A stretch of DNA of 8,647 nucleotides from an uncultured Clostridia bacterium. Lineage in GTDB: Bacteria > Bacillota > Clostridia > Oscillospirales > Oscillospiraceae. Position numbers and translations under genes: made by a program. Shown one piece after another: positions 1-7,073 of the stretch. The notes under the pieces were generated by a model. It searched no databases, was not told the DNA's origin, and saw only the letters and a program-made list of their open reading frames with translations. How positions within the stretch are numbered: position 1 is the stretch's first letter; each line of letters opens with the position of its first letter. The DNA lies in NCBI GenBank assembly GCA_947177115.1, contig CAMWTG010000104.1:1-8647 (forward strand), read 5' to 3'.

Positions 1-323
1 TTCTTGTTCACCTTGCCGCACAGCACCATCTGCACAGCCTCCATGGTCTCCTCATCGGTGTAGCGCAGTCCGTTGACAAACCGGCTCTCCTTGCCGGTCT
101 TTTTCAGCAGCTCATTGATCTCCGGCCCGCCTCCGTGGACCACCACCACATTGATGCCCACCAGCCGCAGCAGGATGATATCGTTGATGACGTCCCGCCG
201 CAGCTCCTCGGAGATCATAGCGTTGCCGCCGTACTTGATGACCACGGTCTTCTTGTAGTATTTCTGAATATAGGGTAGCGCCTCTACCAGCACCTGCGCC
301 CGGTCGCTGTGGTTGAGGTTCAT
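1..323 (-). CDS. argB: Acetylglutamate kinase, N-terminal part (3' end beyond the window)
   Basis: ArgB phosphorylates N-acetyl-L-glutamate with ATP, the second step of arginine synthesis in the cytoplasm. The first 107 residues are visible, out of roughly 290-300 usual for the family. They show the phosphate-binding KYGGNAM motif at residues 30-36, the HGGGP glycine-rich loop at 63-67, and the RFVNGLRYTD segment at 81-90, all hallmarks of the amino-acid kinase fold of NAG kinases. An N-terminal helix region (ALPYIQKYYKK, residues 15-25) precedes the kinase core. In characterised arginine-inhibited hexameric NAGKs this extension is needed for feedback control, so ArgB is probably the regulated enzyme; that is inference. 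The ATG at 321-323 is chosen because AAGGAGG lies 9 nt upstream and the protein aligns from there. It follows argJ after a 240-bp hairpin-rich gap, so it may be less tightly coupled than the other genes. Confidence 0.96.
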   Translation of the reverse strand, partial: MNLNHSDRAQVLVEALPYIQKYYKKTVVIKYGGNAMISEELRRDVINDIILLRLVGINVVVVHGGGPEINELLKKTGKESRFVNGLRYTDEETMEAVQMVLCGKVNK

Positions 324-563
324 TGGTTAGTGCCTCCTTTTTCGGCATACATTCTTTTCTTTGTGAACAAAGAAAAGAATCAAAAGAAAAACTTTTTGCT
401 TGCCCGATGGGCCTTTTGGAGGAAGTGCCTGCTCCTATTGGAGCTCTTCCGCTCCCGATACTGCTGCCTGTGCGCGAAGCAGCCGCTTCGCGCAGCTATT
501 TTGTGGTCTAAATTCGGCCGTACGGCTCACGCCGTACTGAGGGGCCCGCCTGACGGACAGGGG
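324..563. other. Non-coding argJ-argB gap with a series of hairpins
   Basis: No credible gene lies in these 240 bp. Read left to right there are perfect or near-perfect hairpins at 351-380, 402-412 (GCCC/GGGC), 421-450 (outer GGAAG/CTTCC, inner CTCC/GGAG), 471-494 (10-bp perfect stem TGCGCGAAGC with loop AGCC) and 520-537 (7-bp perfect stem GTACGGC with loop TCAC). Such dense palindromes without a coding frame suggest an accumulated intergenic repeat. The hairpins may attenuate or process the argJ-argB message. None is followed on the minus strand by a clean run of T, so I do not call a rho-independent terminator. The strong argB Shine-Dalgarno sits at 333-339. Confidence 0.7.
351..380. repeat. 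Hairpin repeat with 13-bp perfect stem, A/T-rich type
   Basis: ATTCTTTTCTTTG pairs perfectly with CAAAGAAAAGAAT across a 4-nt loop (TGAA on the plus strand). The same design, a pyrimidine arm containing TTCYTTT, a 4-nt loop and the matching purine arm, recurs at 5007-5036 and 5622-5647 with different bases but preserved pairing. It is followed on the plus strand by CAAAAGAAAA, comparable to the CCAAAAAA and GCAAAA that follow the other two. It lies about 10 bp upstream of the argB ribosome-binding site in the minus-strand message. Confidence 0.85.
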
Positions 564-1805
564 TTAAGTCCGGTAGTCCCCGTTGATCTTAATGTAATCG
601 TAGGTGATGTCGCAGCCCCAGCAGGTACAGGATTCATCACCCTCCGCCATAGTGATTTCAATATCCACCTCGTCCTCAGTGAGGATCTTTTTTGCCAGAT
701 CCTCGTCAAAGCTGAGGCCCCGGCCCTGCTGGCAGACCAGGATCTCTCCGGCATCGGAGGCAAAGGCCACGTCTACCTTCTCCGGATCGAACTTTTCACC
801 GGAGTAGCCCATGGCACACAGCACGCGGCCCCAGTTGGCATCACAGCCAAAAATAGCGGCCTTGGTCAGCGTAGAAGAAATGACGGATTTTGAAATTGTC
901 TCCGCCTGCTCCTCGCTGGCCGCGCCCCGGACAGTACAGGTGATAAGGTGCTTGGCGCCCTCACCGTCCTTCGCCATGGAACGGGCCAGCAGATAGCAGA
1001 TCTCGTGGAGTTTCATCACAAAATCTACATAGTTGTCGTTCTTCTCGGTAATCTCTTTATTGCTCGCCATTCCGTTAGCCAAGATGCAGCAGGTGTCGTT
1101 GGTGGAGGTGTCCCCATCTACGCTGATGCGGTTGAAGGTGGTGTGGACTACCTCTTGCAGCGCTTCCTGGAGCATTTCCTGGGAAATGGCGCAGTCGGTG
1201 GTGATAAAGCAGAGCATAGTGCCCATGTTGGGATGGATCATGCCGCTGCCTTTGGCAATGCCGCCGATATGGACTTCCTTGCCGCCGATGATGACTTCCC
1301 CGGCAAATTCCTTCTTTACCGTATCGGTGGTCATGATGGCGTGGGCCGCTCCATCGCTGCCCGCCGCGCTGTGCTCCAGAAGGCCGTACAGTTCCGGTAC
1401 GCCGTTCTCGATCACATCCACCTTCAGCGTCTGCCCGATCACGCCGGTGGAAGCTACCAGCACTTCCTCAGGCGTGCAGCCGATTGCCTTTGCCGCCGCC
1501 GCGCACATTTTCTCCGCGTTCTCCTCGCCCTGGGGAGCGCAGGCGTTGGCGTTGCCGCTGTTGGCAATGATAGCTCTGACCTTGCCTTGAGCCAGATGGG
1601 CCTTTGTCACATGGATGGGCGCTGCCTTCACCACGTTCTTGGTAAACATTGCCGCCGCTGTGCATGGCACATCGGAGACGATCAGGCCCAGGTCCTTCTT
1701 GCTGGTATTGTGGGTCTTGACCCCCACATGAAGTCCCGCTGCCCGGAACCCCTGGGCGGCGCACACGCCGCCGCTGATGGTGTTGAAATCTGTTTCTTTA
1801 CACAT
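564..1805 (-). CDS. argJ: Bifunctional glutamate N-acetyltransferase / amino-acid acetyltransferase
   Basis: ArgJ moves the acetyl group from N-acetylornithine to glutamate, giving ornithine and N-acetylglutamate and closing the cyclic acetyl pathway. Some members can also acetylate glutamate from acetyl-CoA; which type this is cannot be told from sequence alone. The 413-residue protein is full length for the family. Visible landmarks are STGVIG at 119-124 (the Thr-Gly pair of the oxyanion hole), KGSGMIHPNM at 185-194, and GTML at 195-198, where the precursor cleaves itself before Thr196 to free the catalytic threonine. SVDGDTSTND is at 228-237 and the family-typical GDYRT ends the protein. 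Most homologues have ATML, so the Gly before the cleavage Thr is a mild variant. The ATG at 1803-1805 has AGGAG 8 nt upstream and lies 14 bp after the argC stop, consistent with cotranscription. Confidence 0.97.
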   Translation of the reverse strand: MCKETDFNTISGGVCAAQGFRAAGLHVGVKTHNTSKKDLGLIVSDVPCTAAAMFTKNVVKAAPIHVTKAHLAQGKVRAIIANSGNANACAPQGEENAEKMCAAAAKAIGCTPEEVLVASTGVIGQTLKVDVIENGVPELYGLLEHSAAGSDGAAHAIMTTDTVKKEFAGEVIIGGKEVHIGGIAKGSGMIHPNMGTMLCFITTDCAISQEMLQEALQEVVHTTFNRISVDGDTSTNDTCCILANGMASNKEITEKNDNYVDFVMKLHEICYLLARSMAKDGEGAKHLITCTVRGAASEEQAETISKSVISSTLTKAAIFGCDANWGRVLCAMGYSGEKFDPEKVDVAFASDAGEILVCQQGRGLSFDEDLAKKILTEDEVDIEITMAEGDESCTCWGCDITYDYIKINGDYRT

Positions 1806-1819
1806 GGTTCGTTCTCCTA

Positions 1820-2761
1820 TCAGATCAGCCCGGCTTCCTCCGGGAAACCCAGCATGATGTTCATATTCTGTACTGCCGCGCCGGAAGCGCCCTTGCCCAG
1901 ATTGTCCAGGCGCGCTGCCAGCATGACCTGCTCCTCGTTGCCGCAGACAAAGATCTGCAAGTCATTGGTCCCCGCCAGATTGTTGGACCCGATAAACCCG
2001 CAGGCCGGGGCATCGTCCGGACGCACCGTGACAAACCGGGAACCGGCGTAAAAATCCCGGTAGACCGTCCGCAGGGTGTCCAGCGTCTGTGCGCCGCTGA
2101 GCATATCCAGATGCAGGGGCACGGTCACCACCATGCCCTGTGGAAAGTCGCAGATCATAGGCATGAAAACCGGCTTGCGCTTCAGTCCGCAGACCTGCAT
2201 CATCTCTGGGATGTGCTTATGGGAGAGATTCACGGCGTAGTGCCGGGGGCTGACAAGCTCCGTCTCCCGCTCCCCCGCCTCATACTGGGCGATGGCCTTC
2301 TTTCCGCCGCCGGTATAGCCGGACAGGGCATGGCACATCAGCGGCGCGTCCGGCGGCAGCAGCCCCCGGCGCACCAGCGGCGCAATCAAGGAGATAAATC
2401 CTGTGGCGTAGCATCCAGGGTTGGCAACGTGCTTCGCTGTCCGGACAGCCTCCCGCATCTCCGGGCCCAGCTCCGGGAAGCCATAGGCCCAGCCGGGAGC
2501 CGTCCGGTGGGCGGTGGAGGCATCGATGATGCGGGTATCGGGGTTTTCTACCAACCCCACCGCCTCCACGGCGGCGGCATCCGGCAGGCACAGAAACACC
2601 AGGTCCGCCTCGTTCATCAGCTTTTTCCGTTCACCGGCGTCCTTGCGCTTGGCCTCATCGATAAGGAGGAGCCGGATATCCTCCCGGCCTGCCAGCCGGT
2701 CGTAGATCTGCAGTCCGGTGGTGCCCTCCTTGCCATCAATATAAATCTTTGGTCTGCTCAT
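1820..2761 (-). CDS. argC: N-acetyl-gamma-glutamyl-phosphate reductase, type 2
   Basis: ArgC reduces N-acetylglutamyl phosphate to N-acetylglutamate semialdehyde with NADPH, the third pathway step. The 313-residue protein has the nucleotide-binding start KIYIDGKEGTTGLQI (residues 5-19) and the catalytic cysteine in ANPGCYATG at Cys117. HKHIPEM (181-187) supplies a conserved active-site histidine. The short length and the IDGxxGTTG start fit the type 2 ArgC subfamily rather than the about 345-residue type 1. I chose the ATG at 2759-2761 because GAGGTGA ends 5 nt before it. An in-frame ATG at 2777-2779 would add MNEVTH, but it has no Shine-Dalgarno and would overlap the preceding gene by 8 bp. 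The gene starts 10 bp after the lipoprotein stop and lies 14 bp ahead of argJ. Confidence 0.95.
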   Translation of the reverse strand: MSRPKIYIDGKEGTTGLQIYDRLAGREDIRLLLIDEAKRKDAGERKKLMNEADLVFLCLPDAAAVEAVGLVENPDTRIIDASTAHRTAPGWAYGFPELGPEMREAVRTAKHVANPGCYATGFISLIAPLVRRGLLPPDAPLMCHALSGYTGGGKKAIAQYEAGERETELVSPRHYAVNLSHKHIPEMMQVCGLKRKPVFMPMICDFPQGMVVTVPLHLDMLSGAQTLDTLRTVYRDFYAGSRFVTVRPDDAPACGFIGSNNLAGTNDLQIFVCGNEEQVMLAARLDNLGKGASGAAVQNMNIMLGFPEEAGLI

Positions 2762-2771
2762 ATGCGTCACC

Positions 2772-3488
2772 TCATTCATCGACCGATACGAATCCCTGCT
2801 CTCCGGACACGTTATACAGGCCGTACCGGGTCAGCTTGTCTGTTCCCTCCTGGGACGTCATCCTATCTTCCGTATCCCACGGGTGCCAAGTCTCTGCCCA
2901 GCCGACAAAGCCCTCCGGCAGATCCTGCCGCTGGGAACCGGGCAGATAGATTAAAATCTCGTCCGCGTTGTCCAGGCCGTAGGGAGATAATGCGATATAA
3001 CGAATCCCGTCCGTAACGGTCTCCTCTCCCTCCGTTTCCTCCTGCTCAATGCTCTCCAGGCGCACGGAATACGTGTATTCGTCCACCTTCACCGGCTGAC
3101 TGAATTTTCCGTGGAAATTGCAGAAGATCACCGTTCCGTTGCCTGAGTTGTAATACAGGCCGGTAAAGGAGCCGTCCGCCGCGACCTCCAGGTCTGTGGA
3201 CCATCCCCCTGCGCCGCTGGCGAAGCGGAAGCTGCGGGGGAAAATGGCCTCCGATGCAGGGTCTGCGGCGGGTTCTTCTTCGGTTTCCTCAGTGGGCAGG
3301 TCTGTGGTTTCCTCTTCCGGCGGAAGGGCGGGTTCCACTGTGGATGGGGCCGCGGGTTCCTCCGCGGGCGCATCCTCCGCCACAGTCGGCGGCAGAGAGG
3401 AGGGGGCCTCTGGCGCTGTTTCTCTCGGTGCGCCGCAAGCAGTCAAACACAACGCCAGAACCACCCATGTTCTCAGCTTGTTTTTCAA
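2772..3488 (-). CDS. Predicted lipoprotein of unknown function embedded in the arg operon
   Basis: The 238-residue product begins with a lipoprotein signal: a short basic stretch, a hydrophobic core and the lipobox LTAC ending at Cys18, so it is probably lipid-anchored on the outer face of the membrane. Residues 19-80 are a Pro/Glu/Ala/Thr-rich acidic linker. The globular part from about 82 carries FASGAGGWSTDLEVAADGSF (89-108), NGTVIFCNFHGKF (117-129) and VDEYTYSVRLE (135-145), then ILIYLPGS (178-185). This looks like an uncharacterised secreted beta-rich domain I associate with Clostridia lipoproteins; that recollection has no database check. The start is a TTG (3486-3488) overlapping the argH stop as TTGA, with AGGAGGT 6 nt upstream inside the argH end, so translation is probably coupled. 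No enzyme motif or arginine-related feature is visible. Confidence 0.85.
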   Translation of the reverse strand: MKNKLRTWVVLALCLTACGAPRETAPEAPSSLPPTVAEDAPAEEPAAPSTVEPALPPEEETTDLPTEETEEEPAADPASEAIFPRSFRFASGAGGWSTDLEVAADGSFTGLYYNSGNGTVIFCNFHGKFSQPVKVDEYTYSVRLESIEQEETEGEETVTDGIRYIALSPYGLDNADEILIYLPGSQRQDLPEGFVGWAETWHPWDTEDRMTSQEGTDKLTRYGLYNVSGEQGFVSVDE

Positions 3489-4912
3489 GCCTGTACCTCC
3501 TCCCGATGGCCGCCGATGGCGGAGGCGGCCTTTGCCCGATATTCCTGGATAAATTGATCGAGCTCCGATATCTGCCGGGAGGTCTCCTCCACGGCGGGAC
3601 CGCCGTAGCTCTTGCGCTGGCCCATGCAGGTCTCCAGGCTGAGGGCCTCATATACGTCTTCGCCGAACAAGGGGGAGATATTTTGCAGCTCCTCCAGGCT
3701 CAGCTCTTCCAGCAGCTTGCCGTTTTCGGTACAATAGTAGACCAGATTGCCTACGGTGGTATATGCATCCCGGAAGGGCATCCCTTTCTTGGCGAGGTAG
3801 TCAGCGCAGTCCGTGGCATTGATGAAGCCGCCGCCCGCCGCCCGGCGCATGTTCTGAGGCAGCACCCGCATGGTGCCGATCATCCCCGTGAATACGGGCA
3901 GGCACATTTTTACCGTATCGACAGCATCAAATACCGGCTCCTTGTCCTCCTGCATGTCCTTGTTGTAAGCCAGGGGCAGTCCCTTCATAGCGGTCAGCAG
4001 GCCCATGAGGTGGCCGTAGACCCGGCCCGTCTTACCCCGGACCAGCTCGGCCACATCGGGGTTCTTCTTCTGCGGCATGATGGAACTGCCGGTCGAATAA
4101 GCATCGTCCAATTCGATAAACTTAAATTCCCAGCTGCACCAGAGAATGACTTCCTCGGCAAAACGGCTGAGGTGCATCATCAAAATAGACAAATCGCTCA
4201 AAAGCTCCAGAGCGTAGTCCCGGTCACTGACACCGTCCAGACTGTTGGAGCAGGGGGCGTCAAAGCCCAGAAGCTTTGCGGTCTGCCAGCGGTTAATGGG
4301 GTAAGTGGTGCCCGCCAAGGCACCGCTGCCCAGAGGGCAGATATTCATGCGCTTTTTGCAGTCGGCCAGGCGGGTCACGTCCCGGCTCAGCTGCGCGCCG
4401 TAGGCCAGCAGGTGCTGGGCAAAGGAGATGGGCTGGGCCCGCTGGAGGTGGGTGTAGCCGGGCATGACGGTATTTTGATGCTGCCTGGCCTGCTCCAGGA
4501 TCGCCTGCTGGAGGTCCAGGATCTGGCGGATGATCTCATCGATCTCCCGGCGGAGGTAGAGGCGAAGGTCCACGGCGATCTGGTCATTGCGGCTGCGGGC
4601 GGTGTGAAGCCGCTTGCCAGCGGGTCCAATTCTTTCCGTCAGGAGGGATTCCACATTCATGTGGATGTCCTCGTTATCAGAGGTAAATTCGATTTTTCCG
4701 GCTTCCACATCCGCTAAGATGCTTTTTAATCCGGCAATGATCTGGTCTTTGTCCTCCCCGGAGATGATGCCGCAGTCCGCCAGCATGGTTGCATGAGCTA
4801 TGCTGCCTTCTATATCTTCCCGATACAGGCGGCAGTCAAATTGAATGGAAGAGTTGAAGTCGTTTACTAAGCTGTCCGTTTCCTTGCGGAAGCGTCCGCC
4901 CCATAGTTTCAT
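3485..4912 (-). CDS. argH: Argininosuccinate lyase
   Basis: ArgH splits argininosuccinate into arginine and fumarate, the last step of the pathway. The 475-residue protein is full length for this fumarase/aspartase-superfamily enzyme. Seen in order are the N-terminal LWGGRF (3-8), AHATML (39-44), HTARSRNDQ (103-111), PGYTHLQ (151-157, with His155 as the expected catalytic residue) and the superfamily signature GSSIMPQKKNPD (275-286), whose serine loop closes over the substrate. MGQRKSYGG (430-438) near the C terminus is also typical. The start ATG is preceded by GAGGA about 9 nt upstream. Its last four bases overlap the lipoprotein start (TTGA), and its final codons encode that gene's ribosome-binding site. 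argG lies upstream in the same direction but 861 bp away, across a repeat block. Confidence 0.97.
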   Translation of the reverse strand: MKLWGGRFRKETDSLVNDFNSSIQFDCRLYREDIEGSIAHATMLADCGIISGEDKDQIIAGLKSILADVEAGKIEFTSDNEDIHMNVESLLTERIGPAGKRLHTARSRNDQIAVDLRLYLRREIDEIIRQILDLQQAILEQARQHQNTVMPGYTHLQRAQPISFAQHLLAYGAQLSRDVTRLADCKKRMNICPLGSGALAGTTYPINRWQTAKLLGFDAPCSNSLDGVSDRDYALELLSDLSILMMHLSRFAEEVILWCSWEFKFIELDDAYSTGSSIMPQKKNPDVAELVRGKTGRVYGHLMGLLTAMKGLPLAYNKDMQEDKEPVFDAVDTVKMCLPVFTGMIGTMRVLPQNMRRAAGGGFINATDCADYLAKKGMPFRDAYTTVGNLVYYCTENGKLLEELSLEELQNISPLFGEDVYEALSLETCMGQRKSYGGPAVEETSRQISELDQFIQEYRAKAASAIGGHREEVQA

Positions 4913-4936
4913 CGTTATTTTCCTCGTTTCTTCTTC

Positions 4937-4999
4937 GCGGCCCTGCGGGCCGCTTCTGAATGGTTTCTATTCGATAGCCCGGGGCCTGCGCGGCCCCGG
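4937..4999 (-). other. Two GC-rich hairpins just upstream of argH
   Basis: In the region leading into argH there is a perfect 7-bp stem GCGGCCC/GGGCCGC with a 3-nt loop at 4937-4953, and an 8-bp stem CCGGGGCC/GGCCCCGG with a 5-nt loop at 4979-4999. Neither is followed on the minus strand by a T run, so they are not classic terminators. If argH is read through from argG they would lie in the message 24-87 nt ahead of its start codon, where they could affect processing or initiation. I see no convincing -35/-10 pair for argH between 4913 and 5006. Confidence 0.5.
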
Positions 5000-5006
5000 A
5001 CCCTGC

Positions 5007-5366
5007 GGTTCCTTTTGTCCCGCGACAAAAGGAACCAAAAAACGCGCTTAAACCTGCGGTTTAAGAATCCCTTGGGCATCGCGCGGAGCGCGACACCTCA
5101 TTACGGGGGAATTTGTTTTTTTTGCGCTGATCCTCTGGTCCGTCCGGCCTACCAAACTGCGTGTACGGTTTCGCCTGCCCTGCTTCTATTTCAGGATGTC
5201 AACTTGACCCCTACCGTCACACGCGCTGGATCTCCCGGGGTGGTCATTGATGCCTGGTCCTTCTACCGCCAATCTGTATAGGGACGAGCATTGCTCGCCC
5301 GCTCCCACCAGCAACCCGCACACTGCGAACCTGCCCCTCGTAGAGGCCGATGTCCTCATCGACCCG
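5007..5366 (+). repeat. Structured intergenic repeat, copy A
   Basis: This is one of two diverged, inverted copies of the same element. In order: hairpin 1 (5007-5036, 13-bp perfect stem GGTTCCTTTTGTC, loop CCGC); an A-rich spacer; hairpin 2 (5047-5065, 8-bp perfect stem CTTAAACC); AATCCC; a small extra hairpin (5079-5093, TCGCGC/GCGCGA) absent from copy B; CCTCAT; ATTTG followed by eight T and GCGC (5111-5127); GATGTC (5195-5200); CCCTACCGT (5209-5217); ACGCG (5221-5225); CTCCCGGGGTG (5232-5242); and a 31-bp end segment (5336-5366). All these blocks except the extra hairpin reappear in the same order in copy B on the other strand. A stop-free frame covers part of it but shows no recognisable protein. 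Confidence 0.75.
5285..5297. repeat. Small REP-like palindrome inside copy A
   Basis: CGAGCA-T-TGCTCG is a perfect 6-bp stem with a single-base spacer, set in the context GGGACGAGCATTGCTCGCCC. It lies in the 93-bp stretch (5243-5335) that copy A has between two conserved blocks where copy B has only 16 bp (5425-5440). I recall similar GGGACGAGCATTGCTCG-type palindromes as common intergenic repeats in gut Clostridia, but could not check this. Confidence 0.55.
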
Positions 5367-5393
5367 TTCTGACGGGACCCTAGCGATCAACTG

Positions 5394-5647
5394 CGGGCCG
5401 ATGGGGACATCGGCCCCTACGAGGGTATTCTTCATCCCAACACCCCGGGAGCTCCCCTCGCGTAATACGGTAGGGACCAAAACGACATCGTAGGACAGAC
5501 GCTTCGCCCCATACACGGGAGCCGGTCCGATAGCCCAGGCGGACTACAGGACCCGCGCAAAAACAAATCACCTCATGAGGGGATTCTCAAGGGCGGCGAA
5601 GCCCCCTTGAGCACGCTTTTGCTTCTTTTCGCGTGGGCGAAAAGAAG
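5394..5647 (-). repeat. Structured intergenic repeat, copy B (inverted relative to copy A)
   Basis: Read on the minus strand from 5647, it repeats the plan of copy A: hairpin 1 (5622-5647, 11-bp perfect stem CTTCTTTTCGC, 4-nt loop), an AAAA spacer, hairpin 2 (5586-5611, 8-bp stem CTCAAGGG extended across one bulged base), AATCCC, ATTTG with five T and GCGC (5555-5568), GATGTC (5484-5489), CCCTACCGT (5467-5475), ACGCG (5459-5463), CTCCCGGGGTG (5441-5451) and the 31-bp end segment (5394-5424, 28 of 31 identical to 5336-5366 reversed). A perfect 10-bp palindrome CCTCATGAGG lies at 5571-5580. It is shorter than copy A because it lacks the extra hairpin and the 93-bp insert. The two copies point tail to tail across a 27-bp centre (5367-5393). 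Confidence 0.75.
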
Positions 5648-5651
5648 GCCC

Positions 5652-5724
5652 CGCCCCGGCGAGGGGCGAATCTGAAACAAGACGGGCAGCACGTGCCGCC
5701 GCCCAGCGGCGGCAAGAACTGCCC
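5652..5724. repeat. Nested GC-rich hairpins downstream of argG
   Basis: CGCCCC/GGGGCG forms a 6-bp stem at 5652-5668. From 5684 to 5724 there is a two-part nested hairpin: outer GGGCAG/CTGCCC (5684-5689 with 5719-5724) and inner GCCGCCGC/GCGGCGGC (5695-5702 with 5706-5713, loop CCA), separated by symmetric 5-nt internal loops. The stretch joins copy B of the repeat directly to the argG terminator-like hairpin, so 5007-5767 is almost continuously palindromic. No gene is supported here. Confidence 0.65.
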
Positions 5725-5748
5725 TGGAACAACGAACAAAAGGGGGAA

Positions 5749-5767
5749 CCGGGGGCAAAGCCCCCGG
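5749..5767 (-). terminator. Probable terminator hairpin after argG
   Basis: A perfect 8-bp stem CCGGGGGC/GCCCCCGG with a 3-nt loop begins 6 bp after the argG stop codon. On the minus strand it is followed by TTCCCCCTTTTGTT, which is T-rich but interrupted, so termination may be partial and let some transcripts continue to argH. Confidence 0.5.
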
Positions 5768-5773
5768 TATTTA

Positions 5774-6990
<1,217 letters not shown>

Positions 6991-6994
<4 letters not shown>

Positions 6995-7041
6995 AATGTA
7001 TGTCCTCCTGTTATGGATAGTTTTGTCATGAACCATTGCAT
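6991..7041 (-). CDS. Possible 16-residue leader ORF overlapping the argG start
   Basis: On the minus strand AGGAGGT (7049-7055) is followed 7 nt later by ATG, then an open frame reading MQWFMTKLSITGGHTL and a TGA that overlaps the argG ATG as ATGA. The spacing is ideal and the overlap is the classic arrangement for translational coupling. The peptide has no arginine codon, so it does not look like an arginine attenuator. No family is recognisable and it may simply be a chance frame after a spare ribosome-binding site. Confidence 0.4.
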
Positions 7042-7073
7042 ATATATTACCTCCTACCGGTTTTTTATGCAAT
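7035..7073 (-). promoter_or_regulatory. Inverted repeat enclosing the leader-ORF ribosome-binding site
   Basis: ATTGCATA (7035-7042) and TATGCAAT (7066-7073) are perfect 8-bp inverted repeats with 23 nt between them. In the minus-strand RNA the stem would include the ATG of the leader ORF, and its AGGAGGT would sit in the loop. The left arm plus its flank, ATTGCATATATATTACCT (7035-7052), also resembles an 18-bp arginine-repressor ARG box (consensus WNTGAATWWWWATTCANW), with TGCAT in place of TGAAT and a weak second half. Either reading, RNA stem or ArgR/AhrC operator, is tentative. Confidence 0.35.

Noticed and set aside
948..2051. 367-codon plus-strand open frame
   Set aside because: Antisense to argJ and argC, with no domain or ribosome-binding site; both sense genes are unmistakable.
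2111..3016. 301-codon plus-strand open frame
   Set aside because: Antisense to argC and the lipoprotein gene, with no protein features.
3254..4717. 487-codon open frame on the plus strand
   Set aside because: It is antisense to argH (and is longer than argH itself). ArgH has all its family signatures; the opposite frame has no recognisable domain and arises from GC-rich codon bias.
5015..5571. Open frames of 88 codons (5015-5281, plus), 90 codons (5244-5516, minus) and 63 codons (5380-5571, minus) inside the repeat block
   Set aside because: They share short similar peptides (ICFFCADP versus ICFCAGP; DVNLTPTV versus DVVLVPTV) because the two repeat copies are homologous DNA. The frame shifts between blocks in copy B and no ribosome-binding sites or domains are seen, so they are treated as repeat sequence.
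4913..5773. CRISPR array or insertion sequence
   Set aside because: Repeats are few, inverted, diverged and not regularly spaced, and there is no cas or transposase coding sequence.
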